38,503 nucleotides of DNA, taken from NCBI GenBank assembly GCA_030151165.1, contig JASLEM010000442.1, forward strand, positions 1-38,503. The letters are read 5' to 3'. Positions within the stretch are counted from its first letter, which is position 1; each line of letters begins with the position of its first letter. Shown piece after piece: positions 8,901 through 17,086 of the stretch. The notes under the pieces are model-generated. The model was not told the origin of the DNA, ran no database searches, and worked only from the letters and a program-made list of their open reading frames with translations. Made by a program: the position numbers and the translations under genes. This DNA comes from Burkholderiaceae bacterium (GTDB lineage: Bacteria > Pseudomonadota > Gammaproteobacteria > Burkholderiales > Burkholderiaceae).

Positions 8901-9682
8901 CGTTCGCTGACCCCGCATCCGACGAGCCTGGCGACGGCCTGCATGCGTTCCCGCGCGGTGCGAGTGCCGGCAACTTCCTGCACGGCCTGCTCGAGTGGGC
9001 CGGGCGCGAAGGTTTCGCGGCGGTCGCCGCGGATCACGGCAAGCTGCTCGACCAGGTCGCGCGGCGTTGCAACGTCCAGGGCTGGAACGCGTGGATCGCG
9101 CCGCTCGCGCAGTGGCTGCAGGGCTGGCTCGCCACGCCGCTGCCGCTCGGGCCCGGCGCGCAGGTGCGGCCGGCCGACCTCGGCCGCGTGCAGGTCGAGA
9201 TGGAATTCTGGTTCTCGGCGACGCGCGTGGACACGCAGGCGCTCGACGCACTCGTCCGCGCCCATACCCTTGACCGTATGCCGCGACCCGCGCTGCAGCC
9301 GGGTCGCTTGAACGGCATGTTGAAGGGCTTCATCGACCTGGTGATCGAGCACGACGGGCGCTACTACGTGCTCGACTACAAGTCCAACTGGCTCGGCCCG
9401 CGCGACGAGGACTACACGGCGCAGGCGATGCGCGACGCCGTGCTCCACCATCGCTACGAGCTGCAGTACGTGCTCTACCTGTTCGCGCTGCACCGGCTGC
9501 TGCGCGCGCGGCTCGCCGACTACGACTACGACACCCACGTCGGCGGCGCGGCCTACGTCTTCCTGCGCGGCGGCGCGTCGGCCAGCGGCGGCGTGCACGT
9601 CGAGCGTCCGCCGAAGGCATTGATCGAGGCGCTGGACGCGCTCTTCGCCGCGGACGAATCGACGAGGGAGATCCCCGCATGA
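5924..9682 (+). CDS. recB: Exodeoxyribonuclease V subunit beta (RecB), helicase and nuclease
   Basis: The 1252-aa RecB is the 3'-5' SF1A helicase and the only nuclease of RecBCD. Walker A is ASAGTGKT with Lys33. The Walker B region reads IDEFQDTDPVQYRIF (DNA about 7129). The later helicase motifs include VHKSKGLEYPLVFLP and YVALTRARHA. The C-terminal nuclease has GFIDLV and LDYKSNWLG, with Asp1138, Asp1151 and Lys1153 matching the D-D-K site of the E. coli enzyme. Residues about 940-1005 form an acidic Ala/Gly/Glu/Asp-rich tether between helicase and nuclease. ATG at 5924 overlaps the recC stop and precedes the conserved EFPLRGSRLIEASAGTGKT block. The gene ends in another ATGA overlap with recD. 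Nothing is missing from the active sites. Confidence 0.98.
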   Translation: MNAPTSSMPASLRPLEFPLRGSRLIEASAGTGKTFTIAALYLRLVLGHGDDETAFPRRLTPPEILVVTFTEAATGELRDRIRARLAEAAAAFLTDADAALEPTLHELRSAYAPADWPACARRLRLAAEWMDEAAVMTIHGWCNRMLREHAFDSDSLFTQTLEADQGELLAEAVRDYWRTFYYPLDAAGAQAVRAWWKTPEELQAAIRGLLSIALDADDADPGEPASALDKARREAEAARAAIKAPWSRWAEELETLFDGVVALKQVNGHKIQARHYKPWFAALSAWALGDHPQPLLKDDSAAWTRLTNAGFAEAWKSGEPVPSHPAFDDMETLRDRLAALPDGREDVLRHAIAWISDRFAAAQERRAQMGFDDLLARLDAALRGPNGARLAELIRQQFPVAMIDEFQDTDPVQYRIFDAIWRTASDDRDTALVLIGDPKQAIYAFRGADIHTYLAARRDTSGRHATLGTNFRSTAPMVRAVNHVFHQAEQREGGAGAFLFRRSGQPGGDDNHLPFFPVDAKGRHERLQVDGADVAALNCWWIDDGAVLGSGEHTRRMAGSCAGEIVRLLRLGQQGRAGFARDGRPFANLVASDIAVLVNNGREARAVRHALAEGGVRSVYLSDKQSVFDSAVAGDLQRWLEACAEPEDGRLLRAALGTPTLGLSWHELDRLNQDELHWEARMLRFRDYLQCWRRQGVLPMLRRLLADFGVPARLLERGDERTLTDLLHLAELLQGASAVLDGEHALTRWLGEQRDGTGGDGDVRQVRLESDAELVKVVTVHKSKGLEYPLVFLPFASAFRAVKPTDSPLKWHDADGRLRHALTPDAQAAQLADAERLGEDLRKFYVALTRARHATWIGVAPLAGSERSALGHLVGGGVAIAPGSVEPMLERLRAGCADIAVLPAPEPDGARYQAEASTSGARAPLPLPARREAWWIASYSALRIDEDGAGEIEAEPAGGHASTEAGPVTAAEETFAESGADDGRADAPGSSDAFADPASDEPGDGLHAFPRGASAGNFLHGLLEWAGREGFAAVAADHGKLLDQVARRCNVQGWNAWIAPLAQWLQGWLATPLPLGPGAQVRPADLGRVQVEMEFWFSATRVDTQALDALVRAHTLDRMPRPALQPGRLNGMLKGFIDLVIEHDGRYYVLDYKSNWLGPRDEDYTAQAMRDAVLHHRYELQYVLYLFALHRLLRARLADYDYDTHVGGAAYVFLRGGASASGGVHVERPPKALIEALDALFAADESTREIPA

Positions 9683-11850
9683 GCGCCGTCGACGTCACGT
9701 CCCGCGATCCGCGCGAGACGATGCTGCGCCAGCTCGATCGCTGGGTCGAGCAGGGCTGGCTGCGCGAGCTCGATCGCGTCTTCGCGCGCTTCCTGGCGCG
9801 CGAGGCCGCCGACGCGCCGCCGTTGCTGCTGCTCGCCGCGGCGCTCGCGAGCCACCAGCTCGGACGCGGCCACGCGTGCCTCGAGCTCGACGCCGCGCTC
9901 GCCGACTCGACGCGCGCGCTGGCGTTGCCGCCCGATCGTCCGCTCGCCGTGCTCGAGCCCGGCGCCGAGCGGGCGAAGCCGCCGGCCGCGCTGCTCGCGG
10001 GCGTCGACCTCGGCGCGTGGCAGGCCGCGCTCGCGCATCCGCGACTCGTCGGCGACGGCCCCGGCACGACGCCGCTGGTGCTGGTCGGCACGCGGCTGTA
10101 CCTGCGGCGGTATTGGCGGCACGAGCAGTCGGTGCGGCGCGCGATCGAGGCCCGCGTGGCCGGCGACGCCGTGGCATCGCCCGACGAACACGCCTTGCGC
10201 GACGCGCTCGACGCGCTGTTCCCGCCGCGCGCCGATGCCGCGCAGGCCGACTGGCAGAAGCTCGCGTGCGCGCTCGCCGCGCGCCACGGGTTCAGCATCG
10301 TCACCGGCGGGCCGGGCACCGGCAAGACGACCACCGTCGTCAAGCTGCTGGCCGTGCTGCAGCACCTGGCGCTGTCCGGCGCGGGCGCGGGCACGCACGG
10401 CGGCGGTCGACGGCTGCGCATCCGCCTCGCCGCGCCCACCGGCAAGGCCGCGGCGCGCTTGAACGAGTCGATCTCCAGCGCGGTGGAGCACCTCGCGCTC
10501 GACGCGCTGGCCGACGGCGACGCCGTGCGCGCGGCGATCCCGACGCAGGTCACGACCGTCCACCGCCTGCTGGGCAGCCGCCCCGACACGCGCCACTTCC
10601 GCCACGACGCGACCAACCCGCTGCCGCTGGACGTGCTGGTGATCGACGAGGCCTCGATGGTCGACCTCGAGATGATGGCCGCCGTCTTCGCCGCGCTGCC
10701 GCCGACCGCGCGCCTCGTGCTGCTGGGCGACAAGGACCAGCTCGCGTCCGTCGAGGCCGGCGCGGTGCTCGGCGACCTGTGCCTGCGCGCGGACGACGGC
10801 CACTACACGCCCGCCACGCGCGACTGGCTGCTGGCCGTCACCGGCGAGCGCGTCGCAGAGGCCTTCGTCGACCCGGCCGGCCGGCCGCTCGACCAGGCCA
10901 TCGCCAAGCTGCGCCAGAGCCACCGCTTCAGCGCCGACAGCGGCATCGGCCGCCTCGCCGCCGCGGTCAACGACGGCGACGCCGGGGCCGCGATCGACGC
11001 GCTGTCGCAGGCCTTGCCCGACCTGTCGCGCATCGACCTCGACCTCGACGCCGACGCCGACGCCAACGCCGTGCGTCGCCTCGTGCTCGATGGCGCGAGC
11101 GGCGGCTTCCCGCACGCGGGCGAGGGCCGCTTCGTCGGCGGTGCCGTGCAACCGGCGCCGGTTGGCTATCGGCGCTACCTCACGCTGCTGCGCGAGACGC
11201 GCCCGGCCGAAGGCAGCGGGCGTGCCGCGTTCGACGCGTGGGCGCGCGGCGTGCTCGGCGCCTACAACCGCTTCCAGCTGCTGTGCGCCGTGCGCAACGG
11301 GCCGCAGGGTGTCGAGGAGATGAACCGCGTCGTCGCGCAACTGCTGTTCGAGGAAGGGCTGCTGCCCGGCGCCGCGGGCTGGGCGCTGGGCCGGCCGGTG
11401 ATGGTCACGCGCAACGACCACGAGCTCGGGCTGATGAACGGCGACGTCGGCATCACGCTCGCGCTGCCGCGCGAGGACGAGGGCGTCGCGGCGAACCTCG
11501 GCGCGCGATCGTCGGCGGCGGGCCTCGCGGGCCGTGCGCGGGACGTGCTCTGCGTCGCGTTCCCCGGCGCGCACGACGGCGCCGACATCCGCTGGGTGCT
11601 TCCGAGCCGGCTGCAGGCCGTCGAGACCGTGTTCGCCATGACGGTGCACAAGTCGCAGGGCTCCGAGTTCGTGCACGCGGCGCTGCTGCTGCCCGAGCGC
11701 CTGAGCCCGGTGCTGACGCGCGAGCTCGTCTACACCGGCATCACGCGCGCGCGCCACTGGTTCACGCTCGCGACCGCCGGCCGCGGCGACGCCGTGCTGC
11801 AGCAGGCCGTCACGCGCCGCGTGACGCGCGCGAGCGGCCTGCTGGCCTAG
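9679..11850 (+). CDS. recD: Exodeoxyribonuclease V subunit alpha (RecD), 5'-3' helicase
   Basis: The 723-aa RecD is the fast 5'-3' SF1B motor of RecBCD. An N-terminal domain (1-190) is followed by Walker A TGGPGTGKTTT with Lys216, motif II VIDEASMVDLEMM (about 321-333), and near the end MTVHKSQGSEF and VYTGITRARHW. It is over 100 residues longer than the 608-aa E. coli protein; the extra length is spread over Asp/Ala-rich inserts, including one at about 450-460 and a segment after residue 470. The ATG overlaps the recB stop. Downstream, 18 bp separate it from the stop of the convergent lipoprotein gene. Confidence 0.97.
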   Translation: MSAVDVTSRDPRETMLRQLDRWVEQGWLRELDRVFARFLAREAADAPPLLLLAAALASHQLGRGHACLELDAALADSTRALALPPDRPLAVLEPGAERAKPPAALLAGVDLGAWQAALAHPRLVGDGPGTTPLVLVGTRLYLRRYWRHEQSVRRAIEARVAGDAVASPDEHALRDALDALFPPRADAAQADWQKLACALAARHGFSIVTGGPGTGKTTTVVKLLAVLQHLALSGAGAGTHGGGRRLRIRLAAPTGKAAARLNESISSAVEHLALDALADGDAVRAAIPTQVTTVHRLLGSRPDTRHFRHDATNPLPLDVLVIDEASMVDLEMMAAVFAALPPTARLVLLGDKDQLASVEAGAVLGDLCLRADDGHYTPATRDWLLAVTGERVAEAFVDPAGRPLDQAIAKLRQSHRFSADSGIGRLAAAVNDGDAGAAIDALSQALPDLSRIDLDLDADADANAVRRLVLDGASGGFPHAGEGRFVGGAVQPAPVGYRRYLTLLRETRPAEGSGRAAFDAWARGVLGAYNRFQLLCAVRNGPQGVEEMNRVVAQLLFEEGLLPGAAGWALGRPVMVTRNDHELGLMNGDVGITLALPREDEGVAANLGARSSAAGLAGRARDVLCVAFPGAHDGADIRWVLPSRLQAVETVFAMTVHKSQGSEFVHAALLLPERLSPVLTRELVYTGITRARHWFTLATAGRGDAVLQQAVTRRVTRASGLLA

Positions 11851-11868
11851 GAAGCCGCGGCCTTCGCG

Positions 11869-12918
11869 CTACGGCGCCGGCGGCGCCACGATCGACAGCG
11901 GGACGTCGATGGTCGGGTGTGCGGGGTCGTTGGAGACGAGCAGCAGGTCGGCGCTCGCGGGCGGTGCCGCGCCGGCGGCCACGCCCACGCCGATGAAGCA
12001 GAACGACAGCGGGGCGATCAGCACGCCCGCGAAGCAGTTGCCGCTGCGGGCGCCGCTGGTCAGGAAGAAGTCGGCCGGGTTCGTGCCGCCGATCGAGAAG
12101 CTGCGCAGTTGCAGCGACACGCCGCCGGTGTTCTGGATGATGAGCGTGGCGGGCGCCGAGCCGGGCAGGAACGCGAGCGCGCCGTTGGCCCCGCTCAGCA
12201 CCGGCTGGGTCGGCAGCCCGACGCCCGACACCCCGACCTGCACGACGCCCGCCGCCGACGTGAACACCACGTTGGCCGAGCGCGGGCCCGGCGCGCCGGG
12301 CTTGAACGTGATCGGGATGGCCTCGACCGCGCTCTTGTTGGCGGGCAGCGTCGTCGACTCGATGGTGGCGAGCGTCTGGGCGTCGATGCTGAAGTCGCCC
12401 GGGTTCGCGCCGGTCATGTGGATGTCGGTGATCGTCAGCGCCGTCTTCTTGCTGGTGTTGTAGACCAGCTCGGTGGCCGCGCGCGTCGAGCCGACCGGGA
12501 TGCCGCCCTCGGTCATGTTCTGGATGCGCGTGTAGTCGATGTCCGGCGCGAAGCCGGTGATGTTGACGCTGCTGATGTTGGCGAACGCCCAGGCCGGGCC
12601 GTCGACCGTCGAATTCGGCGGCAGCCTGCCGTTCACCGCCGCCGCGGGAGCGGACGCGGGCGCGGCGGGCGCCGGCGCAGGCGACGGGGATGGTGCGGGC
12701 GCGGGCGTCGGGGCCGGGGCCGGTGCTCCGCCACCGCCGCCGCCCTTGGCCTGGATCGTTGCCATCGTCGTGACGGCGATCTGAGGCTGCGCCATCGGGG
12801 CCGGCGCGTCGCCGCCGCCGCAGGCCGCGAGGCCCCCGAGCGTCAGGAGCAGGCTGGCGCCGAGGCGGGGGCTCGGCAGGGGCAGGGGGGCGCTCGATGC
12901 GGCGGCGGACGGGTTCAT
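11869..12918 (-). CDS. Lipoprotein with choice-of-anchor (ASH-like) domains
   Basis: The 349-aa product carries a type II signal peptide with lipobox LAAC (residues 30-33) and Gly at +2, which predicts an outer-membrane lipoprotein. A Gly stretch and a Pro/Ala repeat linker (about 53-92) follow the anchor. The rest looks like two beta-sandwich repeats, about 115-230 and 235-345, each with the pattern ITDIHMTGANPGDFSI or FSIGGTNPADFFL typical of choice-of-anchor D (HYDIN/ASH-like) domains. ATG at 12918 is chosen over ATG at 12939 because GAGGAG (12930 to 12925) lies 6 nt ahead of it. Function is unknown; surface binding or adhesion is the common guess for this fold. It converges with recD and shares no evident operon. 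Confidence 0.85.
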   Translation of the reverse strand: MNPSAAASSAPLPLPSPRLGASLLLTLGGLAACGGGDAPAPMAQPQIAVTTMATIQAKGGGGGGAPAPAPTPAPAPSPSPAPAPAAPASAPAAAVNGRLPPNSTVDGPAWAFANISSVNITGFAPDIDYTRIQNMTEGGIPVGSTRAATELVYNTSKKTALTITDIHMTGANPGDFSIDAQTLATIESTTLPANKSAVEAIPITFKPGAPGPRSANVVFTSAAGVVQVGVSGVGLPTQPVLSGANGALAFLPGSAPATLIIQNTGGVSLQLRSFSIGGTNPADFFLTSGARSGNCFAGVLIAPLSFCFIGVGVAAGAAPPASADLLLVSNDPAHPTIDVPLSIVAPPAP

Positions 12919-13119
12919 GCGCGTCTCCTCGGTTCGCATCGCGGGCGGTCGTCGCGGCGGCCCCGGTCCGCGATGCGGGTCGACCGGGAGGCGCGGAAGG
13001 CGGCTGGACGCGGCGCCATCGCGCGCCGTCCGCCCTCGTTCCGCCGTCACTCCGGTGAATGCCGCCGTGCGGGCAATGGTTTCGCGCGCGGCGACTTCGT
13101 TCTAGGGAGGAGCGAGCGT

Positions 13120-14001
13120 TCAGCGAGCGCCCTGGGATGCGGAGCCGGAGCCGGGCGCCGGCCCGGGTCGGTACCAGAGGCGCTGGTCGTCGAGCGGCGT
13201 CGCGGCCGGCAGCAGCGGGTTCTTCATCTCGAAGACGCGCCGTCTCGCCAGGTTCGAGCGCTTCAGCAGCGCGCCGTAGGTGCGTTCGAACAAGGCCTGG
13301 AAGGAGCCGTCGCGCAACGCGATCTCGAGGCCGCGGCGGATGTCCTGCGCGAGTTCCGGCCGGCGCTTGCTGACGAAGAAGTACATCGCCGTCGGATAGT
13401 GGAACGCCAGCTGCGGCTCGATCGCGAAGCCTTCCGCGCGGTGGTTCTCCAGCTCGCCCCAGATCTCCTGCACCGAGCGCGGGAAGTAGTCGATCCGCCC
13501 GGCCGCCAGCTTCTGGAACAGGTCGCCGTAGCGGGCCGATTCGTCGATCGACAGGCCGGCGGCGCGCAGGATCGCCGTGTCCGGCCAGTCGGCGCCCTGG
13601 CCGCCGCGCCAGGCGCGCAGCTGCTCGATCGACGTCGCCGCCGACAGCGCCGGGATCGTCGTCGGCCGCGCCAGCAGCAGCCGCCAGCCCAGGAGCCCGC
13701 GGTCGATCGGGATGCGCACGGGCAGCAGCGCCTGCTCGCGCTCGTCCGACGTCTCCGTCCAGACGACGTCCAGCCCCGTGCCCTGTTCGACCTCGCGCAT
13801 CGCGCGCACCTGCAGCATGAACACGGGGTGCGGCTTCAGCTCGTAGCCGGGCCGCGCCTTGTGCAGCGCGAGCTTCAGCAGCTCGACCGCGTACTCGTCG
13901 CGGTGGTCGCTCTCGAACTCGGAACGCGGGTAGACGACCGTGCCGGCCTTCGCCGGGCCCAGCACGCCGATGACGAACAACAGGACGAGCGCGCGTATCA
14001 C
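13120..14001 (-). CDS. Orphan periplasmic solute-binding protein, family 3-like
   Basis: The 293-aa product starts best at GTG 14001, giving a clean Sec signal peptide (MIRALVLLFVIGVLGPAKA, cut before GTVVYP). The frame stays open upstream to 14127, but that part overlaps the next gene and lacks export features. The mature part follows a type II periplasmic binding fold: YAVELLKLALHKARPGYELK, then an Arg/Asp region, and AAGRIDYFPRSVQEIWGELE in the second lobe. No permease or ATPase gene is near, so it may act in sensing rather than uptake. It is divergent from the diguanylate cyclase at 14048 with only 46 bp between starts, which suggests joint control. The C-terminal tail (DDQRLWYRPG and beyond) is typical of this orphan group, whose ligands are unknown. 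Confidence 0.82.
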   Translation of the reverse strand: MIRALVLLFVIGVLGPAKAGTVVYPRSEFESDHRDEYAVELLKLALHKARPGYELKPHPVFMLQVRAMREVEQGTGLDVVWTETSDEREQALLPVRIPIDRGLLGWRLLLARPTTIPALSAATSIEQLRAWRGGQGADWPDTAILRAAGLSIDESARYGDLFQKLAAGRIDYFPRSVQEIWGELENHRAEGFAIEPQLAFHYPTAMYFFVSKRRPELAQDIRRGLEIALRDGSFQALFERTYGALLKRSNLARRRVFEMKNPLLPAATPLDDQRLWYRPGPAPGSGSASQGAR

Positions 14002-14016
14002 CTCGGGGCCGCACCC

Positions 14017-14024
14017 ACTATAGT
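14017..14024. promoter_or_regulatory. Palindromic -10-like element between divergent genes
   Basis: ACTATAGT is its own reverse complement and gives a TATAGT on each strand, in the 46-bp gap between the binding-protein gene (start 14001) and the diguanylate cyclase gene (start 14048). A shared bidirectional -10 would make leaders of about 10-20 nt. I found no convincing -35 on either side, so this is tentative. Confidence 0.35.
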
Positions 14025-14047
14025 CAGGCCGGGGAGCACGAAAGCCG

Positions 14048-15715
14048 ATGGAGCGGGGCGAACGACACGCCGCGCCCGCGCGTTCCACGTCGACGATGCA
14101 AGACCGAAACACCACCCCGCTGGCCACTCATTTTCTGCGTCGATTCCTGTCGGTGTACGTGGCGCTCAGCGTCCTCGGCCTGGCGACGCTGTCGGCGGTG
14201 GAATACCAGCGCCAGCGTGCCCGCGTCATGAGCGAGCTGCACGCGCTCGCGACCACGTTCGGCCCCGTCCTGGGCCACGCGGTGTGGGACTTCCAGGACA
14301 CGGCCGTCTCCGCCATTGTGCATGGCATCGCGCTGGATCCGGACGTCGTCGACGTGCGCATCCCGGCCGCCGCCGGCTTCCCGGCGCGGCACGAGGCGTC
14401 GCCGGGTGGCGGCACGCCGTCCGAGCGGGTCCGGGTGGAGCTGCCGCTGACGATCGCGGGCGAGTCCGGCGCGTCGCAGCGCGTCGGCACGCTGGTGATC
14501 TCGTCGAGCGAGGAGATCCTCTGGACGCATGTCGCGTCCGAGCTCGCCGCCACGGCGACGATCATGGGCGCGCTGCTGCTGCTCGGCGCGCTCGGGATGT
14601 GGCTGCTCGTGACGCGGCTGCTGGTCGCCCCGCTCACGCGGCTGTCGACCCAGCTGCAGCAGGAGGCGCAGCTGTCGCCCGGCCTCGCGCGCCGCCTGCC
14701 GCGATTCGCCGGCCGCGAGTTCGCCGTGCTGCGCATGCGCTTCCTCCTGCTGCTGCGCCAGGTCGGGCGCGCGCAGTCCGAGCTGCGCAAGAGCCACGCG
14801 CTGCTGGAGGCGCGCGTCAACGAGCGGACGCTGGAGCTGCGGCAGGTGCTGGAGTTCAACGCCGCGATCATCCGCAACTCGCCGCTGCCGATGGGCGTGT
14901 ACGCAGCCGGCGGCGACTGCGTGGCGGCCAACGATGCGTACGCGCGCTTCGTCGGCGCGAAGCGCGAGGAGCTGCTGGCGCAGAACTTCCTGCGCATCCC
15001 GACCTGGCAGGAGTCGCGGCTGCTGCAGGACTGCCTGAGCTCGCTCGAGCTGCGCGAACCGCAGCGCGGCGAGGTGCGCATGCGGACGTCGTTCGGCAAG
15101 GAGGTGTACTTCGAGTACCAGATCTTCCCGACGCTGCTGAGCGGCGACGACCACCTGCTGATCCAGTTCACCGACCTCACCGAGCGCCGGCGCCTCGAGG
15201 AAGAACTGCGCCACCTCGCGTTCCACGACACCCTCACGCGCCTGCCGAACCGCCGCCTGCTGCTCGATCGCCTGCACCAGGCGGCGCGCGCCAGCAAGCG
15301 GCTGGGGCATCACAACGCGGTGATCTTCATCGACCTGAACAAGTTCAAGCTGCTGAACGACACCTGGGGACACGACGTCGGCGACAAGCTGCTCGTCATC
15401 GTCGCCGAGCGGCTGCAGTCGCTCGTGCGCGGCAGCGACACCGTCGCCCGGCTGGGCGGCGACGAGTTCGTCGTGCTGTCGCTGGAACTCGGCACCTCGC
15501 TCGAGGACGCCGACCGCAACGCGCGCGTCATCGCCGACAAGATCCGCACCGCGGTGGGCGCGGACTGCATGATCGACGACGTGCGCCACGCCTGCTCCGC
15601 GAGCGTCGGCGTCAAGCTGTTCACGGGCGACGACGACGACGCCGAGGCGATCCTCAAGCAGGCGGACTCGGCGATGTACGAGGACAAGAAGGCGCCCGCC
15701 GCGCTGAAGGCCTGA
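14048..15715 (+). CDS. Membrane diguanylate cyclase, periplasmic sensor-HAMP-like-PAS-GGDEF
   Basis: The 555-aa product should make c-di-GMP from two GTP. Membrane segments at about 31-52 and 168-193 enclose a periplasmic sensor domain of about 115 residues. A HAMP-like and coiled-coil stretch follows (194-265), then a PAS domain (about 270-385) and a GGDEF domain (390-550). The catalytic motif is GGDEF at 470-474 and is intact. The inhibitory I-site RGSD (461-464) sits exactly five residues ahead, so product feedback is expected. No EAL domain is present. Start: ATG 14048 or ATG 14096; neither has a strong Shine-Dalgarno, and 14048 is kept. The divergent partner is a solitary periplasmic binding protein, which could deliver the signal to the sensor domain; this is inference from gene order. 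Confidence 0.93.
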   Translation: MERGERHAAPARSTSTMQDRNTTPLATHFLRRFLSVYVALSVLGLATLSAVEYQRQRARVMSELHALATTFGPVLGHAVWDFQDTAVSAIVHGIALDPDVVDVRIPAAAGFPARHEASPGGGTPSERVRVELPLTIAGESGASQRVGTLVISSSEEILWTHVASELAATATIMGALLLLGALGMWLLVTRLLVAPLTRLSTQLQQEAQLSPGLARRLPRFAGREFAVLRMRFLLLLRQVGRAQSELRKSHALLEARVNERTLELRQVLEFNAAIIRNSPLPMGVYAAGGDCVAANDAYARFVGAKREELLAQNFLRIPTWQESRLLQDCLSSLELREPQRGEVRMRTSFGKEVYFEYQIFPTLLSGDDHLLIQFTDLTERRRLEEELRHLAFHDTLTRLPNRRLLLDRLHQAARASKRLGHHNAVIFIDLNKFKLLNDTWGHDVGDKLLVIVAERLQSLVRGSDTVARLGGDEFVVLSLELGTSLEDADRNARVIADKIRTAVGADCMIDDVRHACSASVGVKLFTGDDDDAEAILKQADSAMYEDKKAPAALKA

Positions 15716-15741
15716 GACGCCGGGCCGCCGCGGCGCGCGGT

Positions 15742-16932
15742 TCAGGGGGGCGACGGATACGGATGCGCCAGCGGGTCGCCGATGATCAGGTCGGTCCAGC
15801 CGACGAAGCGCGAGGCCGCGGCGAGGCTCTCGCCCAGCGTGAAGCCGCGCGTGTAGCGGTCGAGCGCGATGGTCGGCGACGCGATACCCTGCAGCAGCGG
15901 CTCGTCGATGTAGCCCTTGACGCCGGTGATGCCGTGCTCGATCAGGTCGCCGATCGCGGACTGGCCGTCGCTGCCGGGCGGCAGCATCGTGATCGCGCTG
16001 GTGGAGACGGCGGTGTCGCCGATCGCGCCGGGCAGGAAGACGAGCGACTCGTAGGCCGCGTGCGAGAAGCGATCGTCGTTGCTGCCCCACGAGAAGTAGC
16101 CGAGCAGGTTCTTCTTGCCGCCGACGAAGGTCGGCGCGGTGTTGAGCGTGACGGGGATGCCGCGCCGGCGCAGGATGTACGAGGCGTGCACCATGTCGGC
16201 GTTCCAGGTGCTGAACGGCGACTCCTGCGTGATCGGCGACACGGTGACCGGCGCCGGCTGCGAGTTCGGGTCGTCGATGCCGAAGTCGGATTCGGCGTCC
16301 AGCAGGATCGTCCCCGCCTGTAGGCCGGCCTCGGCCTGCTGCGCCCGCACGATCAGCGCGCGGGCCTGCGAGAGCGTGAACGCGTCGAGGCGCGTGACGA
16401 CATAGCCGCCGAACCGGTCGTGCGTGAACGGCTCGTCGGCGTTCCAGTAGCGATTGAGCCAGGCCGTGCCGACGGCGAAGCCGCCCGGGTCGTTGAACGT
16501 GATCTTGCGGGCGTCGGGGATCTGGTCGTAGCCGAGGGACGCGAGCGCGCCGTCGACGGACTCCTGCGGCCGGTCGAAGCCGGCCTGCTCGCCGGTGTCG
16601 CCTCCGTCCACGCGGATCGGCACGCCCTTGGTGAGCACGATGAAGTTGATGCCGGGGTGGGTCGCGAGATAGCTCGTGACCGGCTGGCGGATCTGCGCGT
16701 CGAAATCCGCGGCGGACATCGTCTCGTTGTTGCGGCTCAGCGCGGAGTCGACGCAGTGGACGCGCAGCACGTTCTGCACGCCGCGCATCACGCGGTAGTC
16801 GTGCCCGAGCGCCTCGGAGGTCGGGCTCTCGGCGTTCATCACCAGCAGCACTTCGGACGGGGTCGCGGCGCGCGCGACGCCGCAGGACGCGGCGGCGATC
16901 GCCGCGAGCAGCCAGGAAAGTCTTTTCAGCAA
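15742..16932 (-). CDS. Secreted TIGR03790 family protein, function unknown
   Basis: The 396-aa product matches the TIGR03790 family pattern: LLVMNAESPTSEALGHDY near the N-terminus, FIVLTKGVPIRV, GGYVVTRLDAFTLSQARAL in the middle, and LLGYFSWGSNDDRF later. I choose TTG at 16932 as start: GAGGAG lies 6 nt ahead and the result is a classic signal peptide (about 21 residues, ending GVARA before ATPSEV). The open frame continues upstream to 17160, but its sequence is Arg/Pro/His-rich and would bury the signal. The protein is likely periplasmic or exported. The biochemical role of the family is unknown to me. The gene converges with the diguanylate cyclase and diverges from the antiporter at 17206. 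Confidence 0.88.
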   Translation of the reverse strand: MLKRLSWLLAAIAAASCGVARAATPSEVLLVMNAESPTSEALGHDYRVMRGVQNVLRVHCVDSALSRNNETMSAADFDAQIRQPVTSYLATHPGINFIVLTKGVPIRVDGGDTGEQAGFDRPQESVDGALASLGYDQIPDARKITFNDPGGFAVGTAWLNRYWNADEPFTHDRFGGYVVTRLDAFTLSQARALIVRAQQAEAGLQAGTILLDAESDFGIDDPNSQPAPVTVSPITQESPFSTWNADMVHASYILRRRGIPVTLNTAPTFVGGKKNLLGYFSWGSNDDRFSHAAYESLVFLPGAIGDTAVSTSAITMLPPGSDGQSAIGDLIEHGITGVKGYIDEPLLQGIASPTIALDRYTRGFTLGESLAAASRFVGWTDLIIGDPLAHPYPSPP

Positions 16933-16938
16933 GAGGTG

Positions 16939-16944
16939 CTCCTC
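16939..16944 (-). promoter_or_regulatory. RBS GAGGAG that fixes a TTG start
   Basis: On the minus strand GAGGAG is followed by six bases (CACCTC) and then TTG at 16932. No ATG or GTG in that frame lies near the start of the hydrophobic signal peptide, so this site is the main reason for the TTG call. TTG starts are weak and may keep expression low. Confidence 0.65.
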
Positions 16945-17086
16945 GATGGGTGTCGCGATACGCCAGGCCGTATGGCCCGGCGCCGGTGGGTGGGGTGCGC
17001 TCGCCGCGCCGCACCAGTATGGCGGCGGCCGTGCGACAGCGCAGTGTCGACGAGCCGTTGATACACCGGTTGCGCCAAGGGGTTCA

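Noticed and set aside
5708..9598. A 1296-codon open frame on the minus strand across recB
   Set aside because: Same reason: antisense to an intact RecB, composition Arg/Gln/Val/Ala-rich, no domain.
11917..16323. A 1468-codon open frame on the plus strand
   Set aside because: It runs through four genes in other frames, including the GGDEF gene, and shows only Arg/Ala-rich low-complexity sequence.
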